Of a DNA stretch of 54,860 nt, positions 18,007-27,584 are shown in pieces. Below the pieces are notes generated by a model. It had not been told where the DNA came from, searched no databases, and was given only the letters and a program-made list of their open reading frames with translations. Position 1 is the stretch's first letter. Every line of letters starts with the position of its first letter. The translations under genes were made by a program, and so were the position numbers. The DNA lies in contig JAJQBR010000127.1 of assembly GCA_021203185.1 (NCBI GenBank), positions 1-54,860 on the forward strand. Reading direction: 5' to 3'. The stretch is from Clostridiales bacterium. Lineage in GTDB: Bacteria; Bacillota; Clostridia; Oscillospirales; Oscillospiraceae.

Positions 18007-19662
18007 TTACCCATTCTCCATCCGCTGGATGGCGGCCAGAATGGACGGCACCGTCTGCTTTTTGCGGCTCAAAACGCCGGGGAGCCGGGCTATGCCGTCG
18101 GCGCAGTCCACGTGGAACGCCTGCCGGACGATTTCCTCGCCGCCCTCGCCTTCGTAGAGCAGCAGGGTGGACTCGTCCATGATGTCGGTGAGCATCAGGA
18201 ACACCACGTCCAGGCGGCTGCGCGCGCGCACCTGGGCCATCTGGGGCTGCATCCGGCGGCAGAGGGCATCGCGGGCCTCCTCCCCCAGGGTGCTGACCTG
18301 GCCCACACCGATGCGGTAGGGGTCGGCCTGGAAGGTTTTGAAGTCCTGGAAGAAAATCTCTTCCTCGCTTTTCCCGTCCAGGCAGCTCCCCGCCTGAAAC
18401 ATGGCCATCGCCAGCTCATCGATTTCCACGTCGGCCCGTTTCGCCAGCTTTTTGGCGATTTTCCGGTCCTCCGGGGTGCTGGTGGGGGAGCGGAAAGCCA
18501 GCGTGTCGGACAAAATCGCCGCCAGCAGCAGCCCCGCCGTGGTCTTGTCCAGCTTGACATCGTTCTCCTTGTAGAGCATGGCGATGATGGTGGCGGTGCA
18601 GCCCAACGGCTCGTTGCGGAAGTAGACCGGGTGGATGGTCTCGATGGTGGAGCCGATGCGGTGGTGGTCGATGACCTCCGTCACCTCGGCGAAGCCGATG
18701 CCGTCCACCGCTTGGCTCTTTTCGTTGTGGTCTACCAGAATGACCTGGCGCTTTTCCAGGTTCATCAGATCCCGGCGGGAGATAAGGCCCACATAGCCGC
18801 CGTTCCGGTCCGTCACAGGGAACCAGCGGAACCGCCGCCGGGACATGACGCTCTGGATGTCCGCCACGAACTCGTCCTCCCGGAAGGAGACCAGGTTCTC
18901 GGTGCGCATGATATGCCCCACCGGGACGGCCTGGGTCACCAGCCGGGCCGCAGCGTAGCTGTCGCAGGGGGTGGAGAGCAGCACACAGTCCCGCCCCTTT
19001 GCCAGTTCCAGCACATCGGGGGCCACTGCCGCGCCGCCGCACACCACCAGCCAACCGGCCCCGGCCTCCAGCGCGGCTCGCTGGACCTCCGGCCGGTCCC
19101 CAGTGATGACCAGGTCGCCGGGCTGCACCTGCCCGGCCAGCCGTGCCGGGCTGTCGGTGGCAATAATCACCTGCCCCTGGGCGAAGGGCCGTTCCGGCTC
19201 TCCCAGCAGCAGCGTTCCGTTCAGGGTGTCCACGATGCTGCGGCAGCGTGCGCCGGAGGCCGACAGGGCGCGGAGGTTCTGCTCCGCCAGGTAGAAACAG
19301 GCGATGTCCCCAGCGCTGACCATGCCCCGGACGGCGCCGTCCACCACCACGGGCTGAGTGTCGGCCCCCTGGGCCTGCATCTGTTCCCAGGCTTCTTTTA
19401 AGGTCAGCTCCGGGGTCAGACTGCCAGTCTCCTGAATCTGGATCTCTGACACGCGGGGTTCCAGCGTGTCCAGATAGCCGGGTGACTTCACCCCAAAGCG
19501 GCGCAGGACATAACGGGTCTCCCCGTTCAGCTGGCCCGCCCGCTTGGGTACAAACCGCCGCCCCGTCAGAATCTCCTTCAAACGGGCGTAGGCGATGGCG
19601 GAGCAGATGGTGTCGGTGTCCGGGTTCTTGTGTCCGATGACGTAGGTGACGGCGTGGTTCAA
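18007..19662 (-). CDS. Manganese-dependent inorganic pyrophosphatase, CBS/DRTGG-regulated family II (paralog of 14292..15953)
   Basis: TYVIGHKNPDTDTICSAIAYARLKE, VILVDHNEKSQAVDG, VTEVIDHHRIGSTIETIHPVYFRNEPLGCTATI. TTG start preferred. Confidence 0.92.
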   Translation of the reverse strand: MNHAVTYVIGHKNPDTDTICSAIAYARLKEILTGRRFVPKRAGQLNGETRYVLRRFGVKSPGYLDTLEPRVSEIQIQETGSLTPELTLKEAWEQMQAQGADTQPVVVDGAVRGMVSAGDIACFYLAEQNLRALSASGARCRSIVDTLNGTLLLGEPERPFAQGQVIIATDSPARLAGQVQPGDLVITGDRPEVQRAALEAGAGWLVVCGGAAVAPDVLELAKGRDCVLLSTPCDSYAAARLVTQAVPVGHIMRTENLVSFREDEFVADIQSVMSRRRFRWFPVTDRNGGYVGLISRRDLMNLEKRQVILVDHNEKSQAVDGIGFAEVTEVIDHHRIGSTIETIHPVYFRNEPLGCTATIIAMLYKENDVKLDKTTAGLLLAAILSDTLAFRSPTSTPEDRKIAKKLAKRADVEIDELAMAMFQAGSCLDGKSEEEIFFQDFKTFQADPYRIGVGQVSTLGEEARDALCRRMQPQMAQVRARSRLDVVFLMLTDIMDESTLLLYEGEGGEEIVRQAFHVDCADGIARLPGVLSRKKQTVPSILAAIQRMENG

Positions 19663-19859
19663 GGGGGTTCCCTCCATTGGCAAGAATCATTTTAACTATT
19701 GTAACATCTTTACCGAAACAGTGCAAGGCGCCGGAGAGAAATCTCGCCAAAACAAACGACAGCGGAGAGGGAATCGCTCCCCCTCCGCTCATGGATTTTA
19801 TGGGTATCTCTTTGCATCAGCCCCATTGGTGCGCTGCGCGCCATGACTGGTTGTTCGCT

Positions 19860-19946
19860 ATTTGTCAGGCGCTGCAAACCAAAAGCGCAGAACCAAAAAG
19901 GCAGCACAACCAAGCTAATAGCTAAAGGCTAAAAGCTAACAGCTAT
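19860..19946. repeat. Heptad-repeat element (AGCTAAT family), copy E3
   Basis: gcaaaccaaaagcgcagaaccaaaaaggcagcacaaccaagctaatagctaaaggctaaaagctaacagct; core matches the reverse complement of the element at 31210-31325. Confidence 0.7.
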
Positions 19947-19948
19947 TT

Positions 19949-21004
19949 TTACGCCGCCTTCAGCCGAACCCACTGCTGGTCGTAGAGATCCAAAATGGTC
20001 TGAGGCAGGTTGGTATAGATTTCGCACAGCTCCCGCACTGCGTCCGGGGCGTAGACCAGCTCGTTGTCGGACAAGTCGTCCCCCAGCAGCGCGCGGGCAG
20101 CGGAGGAAGGCGGAGCATAGGTGCAGTAGGTGGCGTTGGCCGCCATGACCTCCGTTTGACACATATAGTTGATGAACAGCTCGGCGTTCTCTTTGTTGGA
20201 GGCCCCCTTGGGGATGCACCAGGCGTCGATGTAGTAGTTGGAGCCTTCCTCCGGGTAGATGCAGGCCAGGTCGGGGTTCTCCCGCATCATCACCACCGCG
20301 TCCCCGGCGTAGTAGGGGGCTACGGCGGCCTCTCCGGCCTCCATCTTGTCGAAGATTTGATCCATGACGTAGGCTTGCACCAGGGGTTTCTGCTCGATGA
20401 GCTTATCCACCGCCTCGACAATTTCGTCCTCGCTGGTGGTGTTGTAGCTGTAGCCCAGCAGCTTGAGGGCGATGCCGATGGCGTCCCGGCTGTTGTCGAA
20501 CATCAAAATCTGCCCGCTCAGGCTCTCATCCCACAGCACGTCCCAGCTGGTGGGGGTGTAGTCCACCATGGTGGTGTTGTAGATGATGCCCACCACGCCC
20601 CACAGGTAGGGGACAGAATAAGCTCCCTCCGGATCGTAGTCCAGGGCGCTGAGAAAGTCCTCGTCCAGGTTGGCGGCGTTGGGGACGTTGTCGAAGTCGA
20701 TTTCCTCCAGCATATCCTCCTCGATGAGCCGGGCAATCATGTAATCCGAGGGGACGATGACGTCGTAGTCGGTGGAACCGTTTTTCAGGGTAGAGTACAG
20801 GGATTCGTTGTCGGAGTAAGTGGAGTAGTTGACCTTGATGCCAGTTTCCTCCTCAAAGGCGGAGACGGTGTCCTCGTCGATGTAGTCTCCCCAGTTGGCC
20901 ACATTGACCTCCCCGTTGGGGTAGCTGCTGCCGCAGCCGGTCAGGGCGGCGCAGGCCAGCGCCAGGGTCAGGAACAGAAAAAGGGCGCAAAACGTTTTCT
21001 TCAT
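19949..21004 (-). CDS. potD: Spermidine/putrescine-type ABC transporter substrate-binding protein (copy 1)
   Basis: Lipoprotein signal MKKTFCALFLFLTLALACAALTGCGS; EVNVANWGDYIDEDTVSAFEEETGIKVNYSTYSDNESLYS... PotD/SBP family. Confidence 0.9.
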   Translation of the reverse strand: MKKTFCALFLFLTLALACAALTGCGSSYPNGEVNVANWGDYIDEDTVSAFEEETGIKVNYSTYSDNESLYSTLKNGSTDYDVIVPSDYMIARLIEEDMLEEIDFDNVPNAANLDEDFLSALDYDPEGAYSVPYLWGVVGIIYNTTMVDYTPTSWDVLWDESLSGQILMFDNSRDAIGIALKLLGYSYNTTSEDEIVEAVDKLIEQKPLVQAYVMDQIFDKMEAGEAAVAPYYAGDAVVMMRENPDLACIYPEEGSNYYIDAWCIPKGASNKENAELFINYMCQTEVMAANATYCTYAPPSSAARALLGDDLSDNELVYAPDAVRELCEIYTNLPQTILDLYDQQWVRLKAA

Positions 21005-21057
21005 TTTTACCTCCCCACCGTCCGTCAGGGCGGTCAACAGATTTGCAAAAGGAAATA

Positions 21058-21172
21058 AGCTATTAGCCATTAGCTGTTAGCTGTTAGCCAGGTACTACCA
21101 GCCTAAAGCGAACAGCGGAAAAGAAAGCTGAGAGGTAAACCACTCATAAGGGTGTGTAAAAGGGATATCCAG
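21058..21172. repeat. Heptad-repeat element (AGCTAAT family), copy E4
   Basis: gctattagccattagctgttagctgttagccaggtactaccagcctaaagcgaacagcggaaaagaaagctgagag; core matches the reverse complement of 27440-27520. Confidence 0.7.
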
Positions 21173-21239
21173 TTGAAATTTCACCCAAATGGTGATTTGG
21201 GGCTGAGAACCTGCCGTTTGGCAGGCGCGGCGGCGCGGG

Positions 21240-22283
21240 TTAGGCAGCTTTCAGCCGAATCCACTCCTCGTCGTAAAGGTCCAGCACGGTCTGAGGCAGG
21301 TTGACATAGACCTCGGCCTTGTCCATGACCTCCTGGGCGGGATAGGCGATGTCGCTGTTTTTCAGCTCGTCCTCCAGCAGATCCTTGGCGGCGGAGGAGG
21401 GGGTGGAGTAGTAAATTTCCTCGGCATTAGCGGCCATGACCTCCGGCTCGCACATGAAGTTGATGAACGCCTCGGCGTTCTCCTTGTTGGAGGCTCCCTT
21501 GGGGATGCACATGGCGTCCACATAGTAGTTGGAGCCTTCCTCCGGGAAAACAAAGGCCAGGTCAGGGTTCTCGGAAATCATGGTGATGGCGTCCCCGGCG
21601 TAGTAGGGGCCGACAGCGGCCTCGCCTGCTTCCATCTTGTCAAAAATCTGATCCATGACGTAGGCCTGCACCAGGGGCTTCTGCTCGATGAGCTTATCCA
21701 CTGCCTCGGTGATTTCCGCCTCATCGGTGGTGTTGTAGCTGTAGCCCAGGCTTTTCAGGGCGATGCCGATGGTGTCCCGGCTGTTGTCGAACATCAGAAT
21801 CTGCCCGCTCAGATCCTCATCCCAGAGGATGTCCCAGCTGGTGGGGGTATAGTCCACCATGGTGGTGTTGTAGACGATGCCCACTACGCCCCACATATAG
21901 GGGACGGAGTACTCGTTGGTGGGGTCATAGTCCAGATTTTTGTAATCGTCGTCGATGTTGGCAAAGTTGGGGACGTTGTCAAAGTCGATGGCCTCCAGCA
22001 TATCCTCCTCGATGAGCCGGGAGATCATATAGTCCGAGGGGATGATGACATCGTACTCGGCGGAGCCGTTTTTCAGGGTGGAGTACATGGACTCGTTGTC
22101 GGAATAGGTGGTGTAGTTGACCTTGATGCCGGTCTCCTCCTCAAACTCGTCCAGCAGGTCCTCGTCGATATACTCACCCCAGTTGTAGACGTTGACCTCT
22201 CCGTTGGTGGTCTGGCTGCCGCCGCAGGCGGTCAGGGACAGCAGCAGGGACAGGGACAGGGCGAACAGGAATGCTTTTTTCAT
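21240..22283 (-). CDS. potD: Spermidine/putrescine-type ABC transporter substrate-binding protein (copy 2)
   Basis: MKKAFLFALSLSLLLSLTACGGSQTTNGEVNVYNWGEYIDEDLLDEFEEETGIKVNYTTYSDNESMYS...; clearly homologous to 19949..21004 over full length. Confidence 0.93.
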   Translation of the reverse strand: MKKAFLFALSLSLLLSLTACGGSQTTNGEVNVYNWGEYIDEDLLDEFEEETGIKVNYTTYSDNESMYSTLKNGSAEYDVIIPSDYMISRLIEEDMLEAIDFDNVPNFANIDDDYKNLDYDPTNEYSVPYMWGVVGIVYNTTMVDYTPTSWDILWDEDLSGQILMFDNSRDTIGIALKSLGYSYNTTDEAEITEAVDKLIEQKPLVQAYVMDQIFDKMEAGEAAVGPYYAGDAITMISENPDLAFVFPEEGSNYYVDAMCIPKGASNKENAEAFINFMCEPEVMAANAEEIYYSTPSSAAKDLLEDELKNSDIAYPAQEVMDKAEVYVNLPQTVLDLYDEEWIRLKAA

Positions 22284-22334
22284 AGCGGTTTCCCTCTTTT
22301 CATAAAATGGTCGTTCAGCGGATGGGACAGAGCG

Positions 22335-23192
22335 TCAGCCCTTCCCCTGGAGCTTGGCTTCCCGGGCGGCGGCGGCCTTCTCCTGCCGGGCCGAGCGGAT
22401 GTTCACGATGGCCAGCAGGCTCAGCACCACCACAAACATCAGCGTGGACAGGGCGTTGATTTCCGGGCTGATGCGCTTGCGGGTCATGGAATAGACCTCC
22501 ATCGCCAGGGTAGAGGTGCTGGAACCGGCGGTGAAATAGGAAATCACGAAGTCGTCCACCGACATGGTGAAGGCCATGATTGCCCCGTTCAGCACACCGG
22601 GCTGAATCTCCGGCAGCACCACCTTTAAAAAAGCCTGCCAGGGGGTGGCCCCCAGGTCCTCCGCCGCCTCCTCGATGTTGGGGTCGCACTGGTTCAGCTT
22701 GGGCATCACCGAGAGGATCACATAGGGGATGTCGAAGGTGATGTGGGCCAGCAGCAGGGTGGCGAAGCCCATTTTCAGGGTGATACCCGTCAGCTGCCCC
22801 AGCGTGGAATTGAACGCGCCGATGGCGAACACAAACAGCAGCATCAGGCTGACACCGGTGATAATGTCCGCATTGGTCATGGGGATGTTGTTCACCGCCA
22901 TGCACACCGCTCTTGGGCGCTTGCGCATATTGAAAAAACCGATGGCCGCCGCCGTACCCAGTACGGTGGAGAACACCATGGCCAGCACCGAGACCTCTAG
23001 AGTGGTGGCCAGAGCGCTCAAAATGCGGCTGTCGTCAAACAGCTCCACATACCACTGGAGGGAAAAGCCCGTCCAGATGGTGCGGCTCTTGGAACTGTTG
23101 AAGGAAAAGACAATGAGGACGATGATGGGGGCGTAGAGGAAAATCATCGTCAAAATCAGACCCAGCCGGGCAAAAAAACCGTTCTTTCTCAA
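22335..23192 (-). CDS. potC: Spermidine/putrescine ABC transporter permease
   Basis: Multi-TM permease; IVLIVFSFNSSKSRTIWTGFSLQWYVELFDD and EEAAEDLGATPWQAFLKVVLPEIQPGVLNG (EAA loop). Confidence 0.93.
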   Translation of the reverse strand: MRKNGFFARLGLILTMIFLYAPIIVLIVFSFNSSKSRTIWTGFSLQWYVELFDDSRILSALATTLEVSVLAMVFSTVLGTAAAIGFFNMRKRPRAVCMAVNNIPMTNADIITGVSLMLLFVFAIGAFNSTLGQLTGITLKMGFATLLLAHITFDIPYVILSVMPKLNQCDPNIEEAAEDLGATPWQAFLKVVLPEIQPGVLNGAIMAFTMSVDDFVISYFTAGSSTSTLAMEVYSMTRKRISPEINALSTLMFVVVLSLLAIVNIRSARQEKAAAAREAKLQGKG

Positions 23193-24037
23193 AAGTACAC
23201 AGCCCCCTCTTCTCCCTCACCGAAGTGATTCATAACCGCCATGCAAATCAGGACAATGACCATCATCACCAGGGAGATGGCGCTGCCCAGATAGGGGTTG
23301 TAGGCGTTGCCGTAGAACTGCATCTCAATCAGGTCGCCCAGCAGCAGCGTCATACCGCCGCCCAGCAGCTTGGAGATGGCGAAGGTGGACACCGAGGGGA
23401 TGAACACCATGGTGATGCCGGAGAGTACCCCCGGCAGGCTCAGGGGGAAGATAATCTTTCGGAACACCTGCACGCCGTTAGCCCCCAGGTCCTCCGCCGC
23501 CTCGACGACCCGCGTGTCGATTTTGTCAATGACGGTGTAGATGGGCAAAATCATAAAGGGCAGGTAGTTGTACACCATGCCCAGCACCACCGCGCCGGGG
23601 GTGTTTATCATGGGGAAATAGGTCAGTTCGGTGCCGAAAACGGCATTGATGAGCTTGAACACGCCTAAATTCGCCAGAATGGTGTTGATGATGCCGGTGT
23701 TTTCCAACAGGCTCATCCAGGCGTAAGTCCGCAGGAGGAAGTTCATCCACATGGGCAGCATCATGGCGATCATGGCGATGCGCTTGACGCCCGGCCCCTC
23801 CCGGGAGATCCAGTAGGCGATGGGGTAGCCGATGAGCAGGCACACCGCCGTGGCGATAATCGCCAGCCGGAAGGAGGTGGCGAACACCGCCCAGTACTGG
23901 GTCAGGGTCTTGAAGTTCTCCAGAGTGAGCTGCCCTTCCCGGTTGATGAGAGAGTAGCCCACCACCAGGCACAGGGGGGCGATGACAAAAATCGCCATCC
24001 AAACCACATAGGGAATGGCCAGATATTTCTTTCTCAT
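23189..24037 (-). CDS. potB: Spermidine/putrescine ABC transporter permease
   Basis: Multi-TM; VEAAEDLGANGVQVFRKIIFPLSLPGVLSGITMVFIPSVSTFAI (EAA loop). Confidence 0.93.
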   Translation of the reverse strand: MRKKYLAIPYVVWMAIFVIAPLCLVVGYSLINREGQLTLENFKTLTQYWAVFATSFRLAIIATAVCLLIGYPIAYWISREGPGVKRIAMIAMMLPMWMNFLLRTYAWMSLLENTGIINTILANLGVFKLINAVFGTELTYFPMINTPGAVVLGMVYNYLPFMILPIYTVIDKIDTRVVEAAEDLGANGVQVFRKIIFPLSLPGVLSGITMVFIPSVSTFAISKLLGGGMTLLLGDLIEMQFYGNAYNPYLGSAISLVMMVIVLICMAVMNHFGEGEEGAVYF

Positions 24038-24047
24038 TGGCGCGCCC

Positions 24048-25088
24048 TCAGCTCTTGTGCATGACCTGAATGTTGTCAGGCTCCACGCTCAGGCCCACCA
24101 GCTGGCCCACCTGGGGGGCGCGGGTGGTCTGGACCTTCCAGGTGAAGGTCTCCCCGGCCACCATAATTTCGTAAAAAATGCCCTTAAACACGACGCTTTC
24201 CACCCGGCCCATGAGCTGGCCGGTCTCCGGGGCGGAAATGACCAAATCTTCGGGGCGGACGACCACGTCCACCGGTTCCCGGAGGGCGAAGCCTTTGTCC
24301 ACGCAGTCGAAGGTGCGCCCGGCGAAGGAGACCAGACAGTCCCGCTCCATGACGCCCTCCACAATGTTAGACTCCCCGATGAAGTTGGCAACGAAAGCGT
24401 TCTTTGGTTCGTTATAGATGTCGATAGGGGTGCCGATCTGCTGGATTCGGCCCTCGTTCATCACCACGACAGTGTCGGACATAGTCAGCGCCTCCTCCTG
24501 GTCGTGGGTGACGTAGACAAAGGTGATGCCCACCTGCTGCTGGATTTTTTTCAGCTCGGTCTGCATTCCCTTGCGCAGTTTCAGGTCCAGCGCGCCCAGC
24601 GGCTCGTCCAGCAGGAGAACCTTGGGCCGGTTGATGATGGCTCGCGCAATGGCCACCCGCTGCTGCTGACCGCCGGACAGGGAGTTGACGCTGCGCTGTT
24701 CATACCCGGCCAGGTTGACCATGTTCAGCGATTCGTCCACCCGCCTGCGAATTTCGTCCTCCGGTACCTTGGAGATGCGCAGGCCGAAAGCCACGTTCTC
24801 GTAGATGTTCATGTGGGTGAACAGGGCGTACTTTTGGAACACCGTGTTGATCTGCCGCTTGTAGGGGGGCAGGTCGTTGATGCGCATCCCATCGAAAAAC
24901 ACGTCTCCCGTGGTGGGCTTCTGGAAGCCGCCGATGATGCGCAGGGTGGTGGTTTTGCCACATCCAGAGGGACCCAACAGTGTCAAAAACTCTGCATCAT
25001 TGAAATACAGGTTGATGTTGTCGAGAACGGTCGTGTTGCCGTCGAACACCATAGACACATCGGTCAAACGAATCAGTTCCTTGGACAT
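24048..25088 (-). CDS. potA: Spermidine/putrescine ABC transporter ATP-binding protein
   Basis: [68 protein letters not shown]-like C-terminus. Confidence 0.95.
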   Translation of the reverse strand: MSKELIRLTDVSMVFDGNTTVLDNINLYFNDAEFLTLLGPSGCGKTTTLRIIGGFQKPTTGDVFFDGMRINDLPPYKRQINTVFQKYALFTHMNIYENVAFGLRISKVPEDEIRRRVDESLNMVNLAGYEQRSVNSLSGGQQQRVAIARAIINRPKVLLLDEPLGALDLKLRKGMQTELKKIQQQVGITFVYVTHDQEEALTMSDTVVVMNEGRIQQIGTPIDIYNEPKNAFVANFIGESNIVEGVMERDCLVSFAGRTFDCVDKGFALREPVDVVVRPEDLVISAPETGQLMGRVESVVFKGIFYEIMVAGETFTWKVQTTRAPQVGQLVGLSVEPDNIQVMHKS

Positions 25089-25268
25089 TTATCCTCCTCC
25101 TCACGAGGCTGCCGGACGCTCTCCCGCCGGTCCGCCTTCCCGTTTCGGCTGCTGTGGATGTATCACCCCATATTACAGCAACCAAAAAAACTATATCTTG
25201 TTAAGGAGGCAAAGTCAAGTTTTCGACGGAAAAATTCCCGCAGGAATTTTGAAAGAACATCTGCTGCC

Positions 25269-25299
25269 AAAAATCCCCTCCCGCCGGAGCGGGAGGGGA
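25269..25299 (-). terminator. Rho-independent terminator for araA
   Basis: On the minus strand: tcccctcccgctccggcgggaggggATTTTT, 11-bp GC stem followed by a T-run. Confidence 0.8.
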
Positions 25300-25352
25300 C
25301 GGACAGGGAAGAAAGAAAAATGTAAATGCGGATAATGAAAGCGGTCAGAGGA

Positions 25353-26834
25353 TTATTTCAGCTTCCACGCCAGGTCGTTGAGGAACAGCTCCTGCTTGAG
25401 ACCCTCCACGGTGGTTTCGGCGGTGATGTGGACGCACTCGATCTGCATCATTTCGGCCCAGTCGATCATCATCTGGGCGGTGACGGCGGTGGAGAGGACG
25501 GTGTGGTGAGCGCCGCCGCAGGTGATCCAGCACTTGAGGCCGGTCAGCAGGTCGGGCATGGCCTTCCACATGACGCGGGCCACAGGCAGGTTGGGCATTT
25601 CATAGATGGGCTTGATACACTCGATGTCCTGGATAATCATGCGCAGGCGGCCGCCCATGTCGATGAGGCTGACCACGATGCCGGGGCCGGGCTTGCCCTC
25701 GAACACCAGACGGGCAGGGTCCTCCCGGTCGCCGATGCCCAGGGGATGGACTTCGATGCGGGGCTTGGCGGCGGCCACACTGGGGCAGACCTCCAGCATA
25801 TGCGCGCCCAGAGAGACCTCCTTGCCCGGCTCCAGGTCGTAGGTGTAGTCCTCCATAAAGGCCACGCCGGTGTCGTCCATGCCCTCGGCCATGGCCTTCA
25901 TAATGGCGGTCATGGCGGAGACCTTCCAGTCGCCCTCGCCGCCGTAGCCGTAGCCATCAGCCATCATATTTTGGGAGGCCAGACCGGGCAGCTGCCTCAT
26001 GCCGTACAGATCCTGGAAGGTGTTGATGAACGCCTTTGCGCCCTCCCGGTCCAGAATCTTCCGCATGGCGACCTCCTCCAGCGCCTGATAGCGAACAGCG
26101 GCGATGTTGTCGGTGGCCATGTCGTAGCGGGCCTGGTATTCCGCCATCTTTGCGTCCACTTCTTCGTCGGTGACAGCGTCCATGACCTCCACCAGGTGGC
26201 CCACCGGCCAGTAGTCCACCTGCCAGCCCAGCTTGATTTCGGTCTCCACCTTGTCGCCCTCAGTGACGGCCACGTCCCGCATATTGTCGCCAAAGCGGAC
26301 GACAATGAGTTTCTGAGAGAAAGCGTAGCCCACGGCGGAACGCATCCAGTCCCCCAGTTCCTTCTGAACCGGGGCGTCCTCCCAGTAACCGGCGACGATC
26401 TTCCGGGGCAGACGCATCCGCGCCCCGATGAAGCCGTGTTCCCGGTCGCCGTGGGCGGCCTGGTTCAGGTTCATAAAGTCCATGTCGATCTCTTCGTTGG
26501 GGATGTTGCGGTTGTACTGGGTGGCGAAGTGGCAATAGGGCTTCTGGAGCAGGTTGAAGCCGTGAATCCACATCTTGGAGGGGCTGAAGGTGTGGCACCA
26601 GGTGATGACGCCGGCGCAGGCGTCGTCGTTATTGGCCTCTTTCATCAGTTTGGCGATGCCGTCCGAGGTGACGCCCATCCCTTTGTAGACGATTTTGCAG
26701 GGCAGGTTGCCGGAAGCGTTCATCTTCTCGCACATCTCGGCGGCGCGGCCATTGATGGTCTCCACCACTTCGGGGCCATAGAGGAACTGGGAGCCAACCA
26801 CAAACCAGAACTCGTACTTGGACATAATAGACAT
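25353..26834 (-). CDS. araA: L-arabinose isomerase
   Basis: YEFWFVVGSQFLYGPEVVETINGRAAEMCEKMN..., CAGVITWCHTFSPSKMWI, LNQAAHGDREHGFIGARMRLPRKIVAGYW. Confidence 0.97.
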   Translation of the reverse strand: MSIMSKYEFWFVVGSQFLYGPEVVETINGRAAEMCEKMNASGNLPCKIVYKGMGVTSDGIAKLMKEANNDDACAGVITWCHTFSPSKMWIHGFNLLQKPYCHFATQYNRNIPNEEIDMDFMNLNQAAHGDREHGFIGARMRLPRKIVAGYWEDAPVQKELGDWMRSAVGYAFSQKLIVVRFGDNMRDVAVTEGDKVETEIKLGWQVDYWPVGHLVEVMDAVTDEEVDAKMAEYQARYDMATDNIAAVRYQALEEVAMRKILDREGAKAFINTFQDLYGMRQLPGLASQNMMADGYGYGGEGDWKVSAMTAIMKAMAEGMDDTGVAFMEDYTYDLEPGKEVSLGAHMLEVCPSVAAAKPRIEVHPLGIGDREDPARLVFEGKPGPGIVVSLIDMGGRLRMIIQDIECIKPIYEMPNLPVARVMWKAMPDLLTGLKCWITCGGAHHTVLSTAVTAQMMIDWAEMMQIECVHITAETTVEGLKQELFLNDLAWKLK

Positions 26835-26927
26835 AAAACAATTGCCTCCTGTAAAAAATAAGTGTGAAAGGTGCTTAGGGGAGCCGGTTCGTGACCGGCG
26901 GAACGCTTGTCAATGCTTGTTGTCCTT

Positions 26928-26957
26928 ATCCTAACACGTCTTTCCGCAAAGTGTCAA
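26928..26957 (-). promoter_or_regulatory. Candidate sigmaA promoter of araA
   Basis: Minus strand TTGACA (26957-26952), 18-bp spacer, TAGGAT (26933-26928). Confidence 0.6.
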
Positions 26958-26996
26958 TAGGTTCTTGACGATACCGACAAAAGTTTGTCACCATGA

Positions 26997-27038
26997 ACAA
27001 TACAAATAAATGATATGTTCAAAATTTACAATACAAAT
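26997..27038 (-). promoter_or_regulatory. Candidate AraR operator pair upstream of araA
   Basis: acaatacaaat at 26997-27007 and again at 27028-27038, a direct repeat with 31-bp phasing; resembles the ATTTGTAC half-site known for Bacillus AraR. Confidence 0.45.
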
Positions 27039-27262
27039 TATGATTGACCAGATAATTTCCGCGTTAATTCAAGATAAATGCGGAATTTCCCCTGATATTT
27101 TATGAATTATTCGTTTAAAAAACACATTTTTTGCTCTTTCTTCTGTTTCTGGCTGAGTGGAAAATTTGGCATGAAACTGAAAAATACAATTTCAGGAAAC
27201 GAAATTTTTCTCTATTGTACGGACAGGATAGAAAAATTTTTTAAATTTGTATCAAAAAATAC

Positions 27263-27291
27263 TTGCAAAAGTCGGCGTGATATTTTATGAT
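27263..27291 (+). promoter_or_regulatory. Candidate sigmaA promoter toward araR
   Basis: TTGCAA (27263-27268), 17-bp spacer, TATGAT (27286-27291); aaatttgtat just upstream at 27243. Confidence 0.5.
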
Positions 27292-27339
27292 AGAGTTAAA
27301 GAATTTACTGGTTATCCCTTTTACTCAGCCTTATGAGTA

Positions 27340-27520
27340 TTTTAGCTATTAGCTCTTAGCTATTAGCCATTAGCTCTGTGGTTCTTGGCATTACGTGCTG
27401 CGCTTACCGTTTGTATGACTTTACAAACGGGTGGTTTCGCTCTCAGCTTTCTTTTTAGCTGTTTGCTTTAAACTGGCAGCACCTAACTAACAGCTAACAG
27501 CTAACGGCTAACAGCTTTCA
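27340..27520. repeat. Heptad-repeat element (AGCTAAT family), complete copy E5
   Basis: Left ...tagctattagctcttagctattagccattagctc..., right ...ctttaaactggcagcacctaactaacagctaacagctaacggctaacagc; inverted heptad arms around a roughly 110-bp core. Confidence 0.8.
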
Positions 27521-27584
27521 CAACGCGGCTGATTCAAAGGGATAGTCAGAAAGAATTTTAAATGCGGTAGAAGGAGAGATCGTC

